Positions 34,527-43,295 of a DNA stretch of 64,000 bases are shown piece by piece (within the stretch, counting starts at the first letter, position 1; each line of letters opens with the position of its first letter). Under the pieces are notes generated by a model. It searched no databases and had not been told where the DNA came from. It worked only from the letters and a program-made list of their open reading frames with translations. The DNA is from JAAYZM01 sp964510785 (GTDB lineage: Bacteria; Actinomycetota; Actinomycetes; Actinomycetales; Cellulomonadaceae), in NCBI GenBank assembly GCA_964510785.1, contig CAZECM010000010.1:1-64000 (forward strand), given 5' to 3'. A program made the translations under genes and the position numbers.

Positions 34527-35149
34527 CAGGAACGAACGATCCGGGCCATACACCGGACTTCGATGCGCGCGAGGCCGCTGAGGCCGCTGCGGCGCGCGCA
34601 TTGGCGCGCACGGCCGGTCACACCGTGGACCCCCCTGCGGCGCGCAACGTCAAGGACACCGCCGCCGCAGCCGCTGAGCGCCTCGGGGTGCCCGACGTCG
34701 CCCTGTCGGTGCCCAAGGTCAGCTGGTGGGCCACCGCGACCCCGGCGCAGATCAGTGAGTGGATGGCTGACCTGACGTACTGGACCGAATGGTTGATCAC
34801 CACCTACGAGCTGCACCACGACCTGGTGCCCGCGTGCTGGACCCTGCACCCCGGACTGGTGCAGGAGCTGTGGGCGCTTCGGTGCCTGCACGCCCTGAAC
34901 CACCAGCCGGGGTCGGGCGCCAACGCCCTACCGGGGCCGATCACGTTCGCCGCCTCGTTCGCCGCGTGGCGTGAGCGCATCAAGGTCATGTTCCCCAACT
35001 TCGAGTCCTGCCGCACCGGGCACAAGCCGTTCCTGGGGGACAGCTACGAAGCCACCCGCCGCGCGCAGTACCCCTACACCGCCCAGGACTTTCGGTGGCG
35101 CTGGCCCGAGGTGCCGATCGACCCGCCCACCCCAAGGAGCGCGCTGTGA
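34523..35149 (+). CDS. DUF4913 protein
   Basis: A 208-residue protein with the DUF4913 signature WTEWLITTYELHHDLVPACW and HPGLVQELWALRCLHAL. Members occur mainly in conjugative elements of Actinobacteria; the function is unknown. An Ala-rich, charged N-terminal 60 residues precede the domain. Coupled by GTGA on both sides, so it is made in step with the neighbouring transfer proteins. Confidence 0.78.
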   Translation: MTGTNDPGHTPDFDAREAAEAAAARALARTAGHTVDPPAARNVKDTAAAAAERLGVPDVALSVPKVSWWATATPAQISEWMADLTYWTEWLITTYELHHDLVPACWTLHPGLVQELWALRCLHALNHQPGSGANALPGPITFAASFAAWRERIKVMFPNFESCRTGHKPFLGDSYEATRRAQYPYTAQDFRWRWPEVPIDPPTPRSAL

Positions 35150-36996
35150 CGAACCTCGAGAAGCAACTCGCGGCCCTGGGCACCCGCCCCGAACCTGCCC
35201 CGCGCCGGCGAGGGCTGGGACGCAAGAAGCCCAAGGCCCCCGGCGCACCCACACCCTCACCGGAGGGTGCAGGCACCGAGGACACCAGCGGGCAGGTGAG
35301 CGAGCTCGCGGCCCTTCGCCGCGACAACGCGGACCTGCAAGGCAAGGTCGAAACCCTCACCGCCCGCGCCGCACGGCTCGACACCGAACTGGCCTCGGCC
35401 CAGCGTGAACTGGAACGCGCCACCACCCAGGCACACCAGGCCCGTGAGCACGCCGCCGAGGTCGAGGCCCGCGCCGCGCAACTTGCCGCCCAGCCGCCCC
35501 CCGCCGACGTGGGCGCCGAGCTCCAGGAGGCCCTGGCCGCGGCCGCTCAGGCACGCCGCGAGGTCGAGCACGCGCTGCAGGCCCGCGCGCAGGCTGAGGA
35601 CGAGGCCGCCCTCGCCCGCGACCAGGTCGCGGCACTGGAAACCCAAGACGCCCAGCTGCGCGCCCAGGTCGACAGTCTTCGCACCGCCCGCGAGGCAGAT
35701 GCGGCCAGCGACGACCAGGCGCGCACCGCGCTGCACGCCGCTGCCGCCGAGCTCGCCCAGGCTCAGACCGAGTTGAGCGCCGCGCGCGCCGCGGCCGCGC
35801 AGGCTGGCGGGCAGGTTGAGGATCTTCGCACGCAGCTAGCCGAGGCGATCGGCGGCGCCGAGCTGTTCGCCACCCGCCTTGGCGCCGCCGAGTCGGCGCA
35901 CGCCTTGAAGGTCCGCGAGCTGCAAGACGAGCTCGAGCAAGCCAATAGCGCGGCGCGAGCCGCGCGTGCGGAGGCCGACGCGGTCGCGGACCTGCAAACC
36001 AAGCTCGTTGCCGCGCGCACCGAGCTGGCCAACGTGCGCCGTGACCTGGAGGCCGAGAACCAGCAGCTGCGCGACGAAACGGTCACCCTTGCTGGGCGGG
36101 CCAGCGACCTGCGCACCGAAGCCGAACGCACGGCCATCGCGTTGAGTGCTGAGCGTCGCCGCGTCGCAGAACTCACCCACGCCTCCACCACCCTGGCACC
36201 CACGCCGGAACCCGCACCCGCATCGGCAGCGGCGCCGCCTGCACCACCTGGCGCGCCTGCTGGTCCCGGTGAGGACGAGCCCACCGCGGCCCGTCGTCGC
36301 GCGGGGATGATCGTGGCCGCGTGCATCGCCCTGCTGCTGGCCCTGGGAGGGGCGTTCGCGTTGGGAGGCCAGTCGCGCCTTCCCGTCACCCCGCCTCCCA
36401 CCGAAGCGGCCCTGGGCGCAGGAGCGGGCACCCACGCGGGCGACGTCGATGCCCAGGACTACGACGACGGTGTCGCCGTGGCGCCCACGGATGAGACCAC
36501 CCCTGCTGACGAGGCCGCGCAGCCCACCGCGTCGCCCGAGCCGACGGCGAAAGCACCGACCACGGCGCCATCGCCGCCCACCACACCCAAGCCCACCAAG
36601 ACCCCCACCAAGACGAAGAAGCCGACTCCGACTCCCACGAAGACGAAGAAGCCGGCACCCACGCCCACCCCGACTCCGACTCCGACGCCGACGAAGACGA
36701 AGAAGCCTTCCCCGTCTCCGACACCGAAGGCGGACGGCAAGCTCACGAGCCTGCGTGCGTCGATCCGCACCGGGGTGGGCACGGCCACCGTGAGCGTGAC
36801 GTTGACCAGCAACGGCCCGGTCTCGGTGTCCGGGACGGCCACCGTCGCCGGGGTCAAGGTCGCCCTGTCCGGCCCAGCGACCCTGGACGGCACCGCCACC
36901 TACACCGCCAGCTTCACCGACCTGCCCGAAGGCAAACACTCCTGGTCGGTCAAGGCCGGTTCCTTGTCCCACACGGGAAGCGTCGAAGTGTTCTAG
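35146..36996 (+). CDS. Coiled-coil membrane protein with PTKTKKP-rich extracellular stalk
   Basis: A 616-residue protein. Residues about 45-340 are a long Ala/Glu/Leu coiled coil, then a Pro/Ala hinge, one TM at about 386-407 (AGMIVAACIALLLALGGAF), an acidic segment, a Thr/Pro/Lys stalk (about 483-522) with repeated PTKTKKP, and a small beta-sandwich-like end of about 90 residues. The layout suggests an inner coiled-coil arm that spans to the cell wall, perhaps tethering the transfer machine. No family is recognised. Confidence 0.7.
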   Translation: MTNLEKQLAALGTRPEPAPRRRGLGRKKPKAPGAPTPSPEGAGTEDTSGQVSELAALRRDNADLQGKVETLTARAARLDTELASAQRELERATTQAHQAREHAAEVEARAAQLAAQPPPADVGAELQEALAAAAQARREVEHALQARAQAEDEAALARDQVAALETQDAQLRAQVDSLRTAREADAASDDQARTALHAAAAELAQAQTELSAARAAAAQAGGQVEDLRTQLAEAIGGAELFATRLGAAESAHALKVRELQDELEQANSAARAARAEADAVADLQTKLVAARTELANVRRDLEAENQQLRDETVTLAGRASDLRTEAERTAIALSAERRRVAELTHASTTLAPTPEPAPASAAAPPAPPGAPAGPGEDEPTAARRRAGMIVAACIALLLALGGAFALGGQSRLPVTPPPTEAALGAGAGTHAGDVDAQDYDDGVAVAPTDETTPADEAAQPTASPEPTAKAPTTAPSPPTTPKPTKTPTKTKKPTPTPTKTKKPAPTPTPTPTPTPTKTKKPSPSPTPKADGKLTSLRASIRTGVGTATVSVTLTSNGPVSVSGTATVAGVKVALSGPATLDGTATYTASFTDLPEGKHSWSVKAGSLSHTGSVEVF

Positions 36997-37087
36997 CCCC
37001 GCCCACTTATCAGTTCGAGCCCGCCTGCGCCGTTTGTGCGTGGGGTCGGGAGCGTTCCCGCACCCGACCTAGCAAGGAGACCCCATC
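36997..37087 (+). promoter_or_regulatory. Leader of the adhesin gene
   Basis: This 91-base gap shares TATCAG, GCCCGC, TGTGCGTGGGG and CAAGGAGA, in the same order, with 27227-27312. It includes a possible hairpin around 37040-37070 (GTCGGG with CCCGAC) and the ribosome site of the LPXTG gene. Confidence 0.45.
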
Positions 37088-40000
37088 GTGCGTACCGCAT
37101 CAATCCCTCGAAGGAGGATCGGGGCGCGCGTGGCCCTGATCGCCGCCCTGGCCATGATCCTGGCCGGGCTACCCGCTGCCAGCGCCTCAGCAGCACCTGG
37201 CGCCTACGTGGCCGCGGCCGGATACCGCCACGGCACCGGCACCGGGTACTGGATGGGATCGCAGCGCGCCACCTCGGGAACGACCACCGAGCGAGCTGAG
37301 CGCGTGTACTGCGCGATCGACCTCGACGAGTACGGCCCGGACCTACGGGGCAGCACGACCTACGGGGCCGCGAAGACGGCAACGTCATGGACCGCACGGG
37401 GACCGGGCTCTGCCACGTCGACCGTCTCGGGCACCCTGCGCGCCCGCCTGGCCTACGTGCTGTCTAGGTGGGGGGACACGTCGAACAACAACCGCGCCAA
37501 GGCGATCTACTGGCTGCTGGCAGACAAGGCCGGCTTCCCGCGCGGCACCCACCACATGACCAAGGCCCAGCTCGACCTGGCAGACCAGATGTGGCGCGCA
37601 GCGATACGCGAGGCAGGCACCTACTCCTTCGTCGTGAACTGGGTCGGAGCGGGCCTCAACGTTGGCGGCGGTGTGACCGTGCCCAACGCGCCCAAGCAGC
37701 TGCGCGTCGAGTACGGGGTGAGCACTGGCAGCAACGCCACCGCCACCCACCTGGCCGGCGTCGAGATGGTCCTGGTCATCAGCGGTCCTGGGACGTGGGC
37801 CACCGCGGGATCGGGCACCATCTCATCGAACGGCAAGAAGCTGACAATCTCGAGCAACTCCACCCTGCGCGAGCGGGCCATCAACTCCACGGGTACCGGC
37901 GAGATCACCGTGACCGCCACAGCCAAAGAGGTGTACGAGCACCGCTTCCACTACCGCGAGCCAACCGACAAGAGCTTCCAGCGCATCTTCCTAGGCGGCA
38001 AGAAGCAAACCCTGTCCGCCTCGCTCAAGGCGCAGATCGCAGGGTCGTGGGACTACGCGATCACCACCACGGCGCGCAACACCTCCAACGGCACCGACGA
38101 GGCCACCAACAACGCACCCCTGAAGATCACCCCCGGCACGTTGGTCGCTGACCGCATCCAGGTCACCGGGGACACCTGGCCCACTGGTGCGTCCACGACC
38201 CTGACTTCGACCCTGTACGGCCCCCTGGCCTCCCCGCCCGCCCAGCGTGCGAACGCACCTTCGGGCACGCCGGTGCAGTTCCAGTCCACGCACACCATCA
38301 CCGGGCGCGGCACCATTACCACCTCCAGCACGAGGCTGCACACCCCCGGCTGGTACACCTACGACGAGACCGCACCCGCGATCCCCGGCTTCACCTCCGC
38401 GTGGAACGGCACTTACGGGCTAACCCGAGAGACCGTCCTCATCCCCTGGTCACCCACCGTCGACACCACTGCGATCGACGAGCCGACACAGGTCAACGGG
38501 CAGGACACCTACCGCGTCCGCGACCAGATCCGCGTCTTCGACGGGCGTCCGAACACAACCATCACGGCCACGGCGCGCCTCTACCACCACGGCACCGCCG
38601 TTCCGAGCGAGCGTGCCACCGTGCCCGGTGGGGCGACGCTCATCACCACCCAAACCGCGAGCATCGCCCTCAACGGGAACGGACACGGCCAGGGGCACAC
38701 CCCCTGGCATACCCTGCCGGTGACGTGGGCCGAGGGGTACTACACCTGGGTGGTGAGCCTGCCGGCAACGGATTGGTCGAACACGTTCACCTCCTCTTAC
38801 GGCGTGCCGTCCGAGACGTTCCCCCTCGTCCGTGCTGCGGGTCAGCCAGAGATTCGCACCGTGACGTCGCAGCAGCGCGCCGAGTCCGGGGATCGCATCT
38901 ACGACACGCTCATCGTGCGTGACGGCAATGCTGACCTCGAGGCGTTCCCCCTCACGGTGGAGAGCGGCCTGTACGGGCCGTTCGCCCAGCCGCCGCGCGT
39001 CGGGGAGAACTGGTTCACCCGACCCGGCCTGACCGACCAACTCGTCGGCTCGGTCGAAACCACCGGGATCAACCAGGCGGGCACGTACCGCACTCCCGAG
39101 CTCGAGGTTCCGGAGCGCGGCTGGTACGTGTGGTTCTGGATGCATTGGGACGCCGAGGGTGGTTCCACCACGGACCAGTCGACCGAGTACGACGCGGCCT
39201 ACGACTTCCGGGTCTACGCCGACGAGGTCACCCTGGTTCCGTGGTCCCCGCAGGTGAGTACGCAAACCTCAGCCCAGCGCGCCGAACCCGGTGCGCAGAT
39301 CACTGACACCCTGCGCGTCACCGGCGCTCGACCGGGCCACGACATCGCGGTCGTCTCCACCCTGTACGGGCCGCTGACGGAGATTCCCGCGCTCAGCAGC
39401 TCCGTCCCGGTCGGCACGCCCGCGGTGGGCACCGTCACCACGACGGTTCGCCCCGGTGCGGACGGGCAGGCCACAGCCGTCACCGACCCGATCACGGTGC
39501 ACACCGCGGGGGTGTACGTGTGGCACGAGACGATCACCGAGAACCTCACCCAAGGCTATGAGGGCTGGTCTGCACCGTTCGGTGTGACCTCGGAGACCAC
39601 GGTCGTTCCGTGGACCCCGCAGGTGACCACGCAGACCTCTCACGCGGTTGGCGAGCCTGGCACCGAGCTGACCGACCACCTCGAGGTGAGCGGGCTTCGC
39701 CCCGGCGCAACCCTAGACGTGGTCTCGACCCTGTACGGGCCGTTCAACGAGGCACCCGAGCTGTCCGACACCGTTCCCGACGATGCGCCCGTGGCGGGCA
39801 CCGTGACCACCCCGGTCACCGGTGACCCCGACGGTCGGGCCAGTGTGGAAACCGGCCCGGTGACCATCACCGAGGGTGGCTACTACGTGTGGCACGAGAC
39901 GATCGAGGGCAGCGACCTGGAGAACCCGTGGTCGGCGCCCTTTGGTGTGGCCTCGGAGACGACGTTGGTGCCGTGGTCCCCGCAGGTGACCACGCAAACC

Positions 40001-40969
40001 TCTGACGCCGTCGTGACTCCCGGCGCCGAGCTGTACGACACGCTCACCATCACCGGGGCTCGCCCCGGTGCGCCCATAGCCGTGGTCAGCACCTTGTACG
40101 GGCCGTTCGATGAGACACCCGAGCTGTCTGACGAGGTGCCCGTTGACGCGCCCGCAGCCGGCGTCGTCACCACCCTGGTCCGCCCAGGCGAGGACGGCGC
40201 CGCGACCGTGGACACCGAACCGCTCCTGGTCGAAAGCACCGGGTTCTACGTGTGGCACGAGACCATCGAAGCCGACCTCGAGGGCACCTGGACGCGCTGG
40301 AGCGCACCGTTTGGTGTCACCTCGGAGACGACCCTGTCTCAGTGGGCGCCCTCGGTGGTGACGCAAACCTCGCAGGCTGAAGTGTTCCCCGGTGCGCTGA
40401 TCCACGACCAGCTCACCGTGTCCGGGCTGCCCGAAGGGGCAAAGATCACCGCGACCACGACCCTGTACGGGCCGTTCGAGACCGCACCCGAGCTGTCCGA
40501 CGAGGTGCCCGCAGGGGCACCCGTGGTGGCGACGGTGAGCACCGAAGTCACCGGGGTCGCACCCACCTGGGTGGACTCCGAGCTCACAGACGGGGTGGGG
40601 CACTACGAACCCACCCCCGTCGACGCCGTCACTCCCGAGGTACATGTCGATGAGGTCGGGGTCTACGTGTGGCACGAGACCATCGAAGCCACCGAGAACA
40701 CCCAACGCTGGGTCGCACCGTTCGGCGTCACCGAAGAGACGACCTGGGTCACCGCCCCGGCTGACGAAGACGACGGCGGAAGCGACGAGGACGACGGCGG
40801 AAGCGACGAGGACGACGGCGGGGACGGCGGGGACGACGGCGGGGACGACGACCTGCCCGAGACCGGCGTCGCTGGCCTCACCTCCCTGCTGCTGGGTGCC
40901 ATCACCGCGTTGACCCTGGGAACCTTGCTGTGGTTCATCGCCCGACCCCGCGAGGAAGAAGAGAACTAG
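37088..40969 (+). CDS. LPXTG-anchored repeat adhesin of the conjugation locus
   Basis: A 1293-residue secreted surface protein. GTG start with AAGGAG upstream; signal peptide about 1-37 (cleavage near SASA-APG). An N-terminal domain of about 300 residues contains YCAIDLDEYG and a thioester/adhesin-like region, followed by divergent and then four clear tandem beta-repeats. Their PWSPQVTTQTS starts are at nt 39239, 39608, 39971 and 40340, i.e. periods of 123, 121 and 123 residues, each ending YVWHETIE...APFGVTSETT. A D/E/G-rich spacer leads to LPETG (1256-1260), a TM and a charged tail RPREEEEN, the sortase signal. It probably brings donor and recipient cells together, as aggregation substances do. 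Confidence 0.87.
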   Translation: MRTASIPRRRIGARVALIAALAMILAGLPAASASAAPGAYVAAAGYRHGTGTGYWMGSQRATSGTTTERAERVYCAIDLDEYGPDLRGSTTYGAAKTATSWTARGPGSATSTVSGTLRARLAYVLSRWGDTSNNNRAKAIYWLLADKAGFPRGTHHMTKAQLDLADQMWRAAIREAGTYSFVVNWVGAGLNVGGGVTVPNAPKQLRVEYGVSTGSNATATHLAGVEMVLVISGPGTWATAGSGTISSNGKKLTISSNSTLRERAINSTGTGEITVTATAKEVYEHRFHYREPTDKSFQRIFLGGKKQTLSASLKAQIAGSWDYAITTTARNTSNGTDEATNNAPLKITPGTLVADRIQVTGDTWPTGASTTLTSTLYGPLASPPAQRANAPSGTPVQFQSTHTITGRGTITTSSTRLHTPGWYTYDETAPAIPGFTSAWNGTYGLTRETVLIPWSPTVDTTAIDEPTQVNGQDTYRVRDQIRVFDGRPNTTITATARLYHHGTAVPSERATVPGGATLITTQTASIALNGNGHGQGHTPWHTLPVTWAEGYYTWVVSLPATDWSNTFTSSYGVPSETFPLVRAAGQPEIRTVTSQQRAESGDRIYDTLIVRDGNADLEAFPLTVESGLYGPFAQPPRVGENWFTRPGLTDQLVGSVETTGINQAGTYRTPELEVPERGWYVWFWMHWDAEGGSTTDQSTEYDAAYDFRVYADEVTLVPWSPQVSTQTSAQRAEPGAQITDTLRVTGARPGHDIAVVSTLYGPLTEIPALSSSVPVGTPAVGTVTTTVRPGADGQATAVTDPITVHTAGVYVWHETITENLTQGYEGWSAPFGVTSETTVVPWTPQVTTQTSHAVGEPGTELTDHLEVSGLRPGATLDVVSTLYGPFNEAPELSDTVPDDAPVAGTVTTPVTGDPDGRASVETGPVTITEGGYYVWHETIEGSDLENPWSAPFGVASETTLVPWSPQVTTQTSDAVVTPGAELYDTLTITGARPGAPIAVVSTLYGPFDETPELSDEVPVDAPAAGVVTTLVRPGEDGAATVDTEPLLVESTGFYVWHETIEADLEGTWTRWSAPFGVTSETTLSQWAPSVVTQTSQAEVFPGALIHDQLTVSGLPEGAKITATTTLYGPFETAPELSDEVPAGAPVVATVSTEVTGVAPTWVDSELTDGVGHYEPTPVDAVTPEVHVDEVGVYVWHETIEATENTQRWVAPFGVTEETTWVTAPADEDDGGSDEDDGGSDEDDGGDGGDDGGDDDLPETGVAGLTSLLLGAITALTLGTLLWFIARPREEEEN

Positions 40970-40979
40970 CCTCCTGGCC

Positions 40980-41018
40980 ACGGCAGGGCCACCGGCACCC
41001 CCTGGGTGGCCCTGCCGT
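40980..41018 (+). terminator. Terminator after the adhesin gene
   Basis: A perfect 14-bp stem (ACGGCAGGGCCACC and its complement) with an 11-base loop lies 10 bases after the stop. Confidence 0.82.
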
Positions 41019-41053
41019 CACCTTCCCCCACCTCCAGCACGAAAGGGCGCGTC

Positions 41054-41554
41054 GTGAGCGACCTACACACCGCACTCCGCACCTGGGCCAAGGGCATCTA
41101 CCCGGCCGAGGCTGCCGTCGAGCTGCTCATTCGCCAGGGCAAAGCCATCTACGAGGGCGCACCCTGGTTGCGCGAGGGCGACACTCTGGCAGGGGAGCGG
41201 CTGGTCTACATCGACGTTGACGAGCTCGTCAACGAGTCCGGCGCATGGTCCGGCGGCGAACGGCGGGTCGTGGACATCGCCGCATCCCTGCTCGACCCCG
41301 ATCGCCAGGTCAACCTCAACCACGCGATCAGCGGACTCGACCGCCCCTACCAAGCACTCGTCCTAGCCGCGATCGCCCATGCTGCCGGCTCCCACGAGGG
41401 TGTCGCCGTGCGCGTCGACGAGCACGGACGAGCGCACCTCCAGCGGGCCGGGACGCTGTTCGGTTGGCCCGACGACGAAGCAGCCGCCCCCGCAGCCAAC
41501 CCCTCGCCGCGGGAGCACACCCCGCCCGACCCGGGCCACGGGCCGGGCCTCTAG
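41054..41554 (+). CDS. Hypothetical protein of the conjugation region
   Basis: A 166-residue soluble protein; GTG 41054 with GAAAGGG upstream. The first about 130 residues are a compact alpha/beta fold (WAKGIYPAEAAVELLIRQGK, ERLVYIDVDELVNESGAWSG, HAISGLDRPYQALVLAAIAH), then a Pro/Ala tail. Similar proteins occur in actinobacterial plasmids, as far as I recognise the pattern, without known function. It is flanked by hairpins at both ends, so it is a single-gene unit. Confidence 0.65.
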   Translation: MSDLHTALRTWAKGIYPAEAAVELLIRQGKAIYEGAPWLREGDTLAGERLVYIDVDELVNESGAWSGGERRVVDIAASLLDPDRQVNLNHAISGLDRPYQALVLAAIAHAAGSHEGVAVRVDEHGRAHLQRAGTLFGWPDDEAAAPAANPSPREHTPPDPGHGPGL

Positions 41555-41558
41555 GCCG

Positions 41559-41599
41559 CTGGGGTGCCCGTCTTGTGTCTCCTTGCACGGGCGCCCCAG
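41559..41599 (+). terminator. Terminator after the 166-residue protein gene
   Basis: A 13-bp stem (CTGGGGTGCCCGT with ACGGGCGCCCCAG, one G-T pair) begins 4 bases after the stop. Confidence 0.8.
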
Positions 41600-41694
41600 C
41601 CTCTCTCACTGGCCCTCTTGTCGGCGCGGCCTGCCACACTGGCTGTCAAGACAACCCGGTTACCTGCCGAGATGTCCTGGTAAGGGGGGAAGAC

Positions 41695-43236
41695 ATGCAC
41701 ACCGCGACCACCCACCGCGAGACACGGCCACCCACCGCGTTGCTCGCGGCCCTGGCCCTACTCGCGGCCACACTCGTCCCTGCCGCGGTCGCACCGGCCG
41801 CGGCCGCGGCCAGCGACGCGAAGGTGACGATCACCTCCGTCAAGACGTCCCAGGCCACCCGCACCAAGACCCGCACCAGGGTCAAGGTCGTAGTGCGTGC
41901 CCCGAAGGCCGGCGCCACCGCGCGGGTGCGGGTGAGCGTGAACCCGAAGGGCAAGGCGGCTAAGACCGGCAAGACGATCACCCGCACCGTCAAGGCGCGC
42001 TGGTCCAAGGGGGCCTACCGGACCACCGTGAATGTCCGCACCGGGGGGCCGGGAAAGGTCAGCGTGCGCGCCACCACGGGCAGCAAGACGTACAAGACCA
42101 CCCGCAAGGCACCCGCCAAGCTCGCCACCAAGATCACCGGGTGGGGCGCCTCGCGCACCGTCAAAGCCGGCACGCTGATCACCGACACGGTGAAAGTCAC
42201 CCCCGCCTGGGGCCGCAAGGTGCTGCTCCAGCAGCACACGGGCGGCAAGTGGGTCACCCGCCAGAGCGCGACCACAGCGAAGAAGAAGACCGCCAAGGTC
42301 AAGTTCACCCTGCGCGCCCCCAACGCGACCGGCGCGAAGACCACGAAATGGCGCGTGCGCGTCCCGGCAACCAACCACGCCAAAGCGAAGAAGACCGCCA
42401 CGCGGACCCTGACCCGCGAGAACACGCCCACCCCGGACCCCGAAGAACCAACGCCGGACCCCGAGCACCCCGGCTGGCCGCTGTGGTGCGGTCTAGACGC
42501 ACGCGGCGCTCCGCTGGCGTGCTACCGGCCCACAATCTCAACCGTTCTGGACCGCTGGACCTACAACCCACGTTGCTATCACGAGCAGATGTGCTGGCGA
42601 AAGTGGGCGGACTCCGAAGGTGGGGACGACGGTAGCGTCAAGGCGTGGTTCCACGGGGACTGGTCAACTCCGCGGGTGAACTGGACGCCGGTCGTTGCGC
42701 CGGACTGGCTCGAGCACCTGAACGCCTACCGCCAGAACCGCAGCACCATCGACGGGGTAGCCCGCCACGTACTGCGCCCAGCACCCTGGTCCACCACCGT
42801 CGACGGGTACACCGTCCCCGGACAGGGCGGACACGCACAGATGTGGGCCATGCACGTCGGGCAGGTCCACGACGGGGCGATGGTCCACTCCAACATGTTC
42901 GAGCGGCTTGACTGGATCAACGAGCGCTGGCCCGACGCCCGCGGGTTGTGGTGGGAATGCGGCGTCGAGAACATCTCAGGATCGGCCTCCTGGGGTTCCA
43001 GCAAGGGGCTGTTCGCGTGGCCCTCTTCAACACCGCACCGCAACGGGCTGCTCAAGACCCAATCCAGCTACTCCTCTTTCGGAGCGGCGCTTGCCAACAA
43101 CGGGACGACGATCACCGTGTACCAAGGTTGCTACCTCGGCCGCGGGGAGCTTGACCCGACGCCTGCCTACGAAGTGGACGGGGTCACCCCGGCGATCTGG
43201 CAGCCGCCCGCCGGGTGGAAGCCGCCGACGAACTAG
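41695..43236 (+). CDS. Secreted protein with basic beta-domains and CAP-like domain
   Basis: A 513-residue exported protein. ATG 41695 follows AAGGGGGGA; the signal peptide runs to about residue 40 (AAAAASDA). Residues about 45-245 are Lys/Thr/Arg-rich and likely form two Ig-like or SH3-like units. After a TPDPEEPTPDPEHP linker, a Cys-containing domain includes EHLNAYRQNRSTIDGVARHV, HAQMWAMHVGQVHDGAMVHS, ECGVENISG and HRNGLL, in the order typical of CAP/SCP proteins. CAP domains in bacteria are often cell-wall associated. It is the last gene of the mobile block and convergent with the metal exporter. Confidence 0.7.
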   Translation: MHTATTHRETRPPTALLAALALLAATLVPAAVAPAAAAASDAKVTITSVKTSQATRTKTRTRVKVVVRAPKAGATARVRVSVNPKGKAAKTGKTITRTVKARWSKGAYRTTVNVRTGGPGKVSVRATTGSKTYKTTRKAPAKLATKITGWGASRTVKAGTLITDTVKVTPAWGRKVLLQQHTGGKWVTRQSATTAKKKTAKVKFTLRAPNATGAKTTKWRVRVPATNHAKAKKTATRTLTRENTPTPDPEEPTPDPEHPGWPLWCGLDARGAPLACYRPTISTVLDRWTYNPRCYHEQMCWRKWADSEGGDDGSVKAWFHGDWSTPRVNWTPVVAPDWLEHLNAYRQNRSTIDGVARHVLRPAPWSTTVDGYTVPGQGGHAQMWAMHVGQVHDGAMVHSNMFERLDWINERWPDARGLWWECGVENISGSASWGSSKGLFAWPSSTPHRNGLLKTQSSYSSFGAALANNGTTITVYQGCYLGRGELDPTPAYEVDGVTPAIWQPPAGWKPPTN

Positions 43237-43295
43237 GAGAGCTGGGGTGACAGGGGTGCAGTCGGTCGACCGCTAGACCATAGGGAACAACTGCA

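Noticed and set aside
18726..43236. Streptomyces-type TraB (FtsK-like) double-stranded DNA transfer element
   Set aside because: No TraB/FtsK-like gene is present; VirB4, VirD4 and M23 proteins indicate a type IV secretion route.
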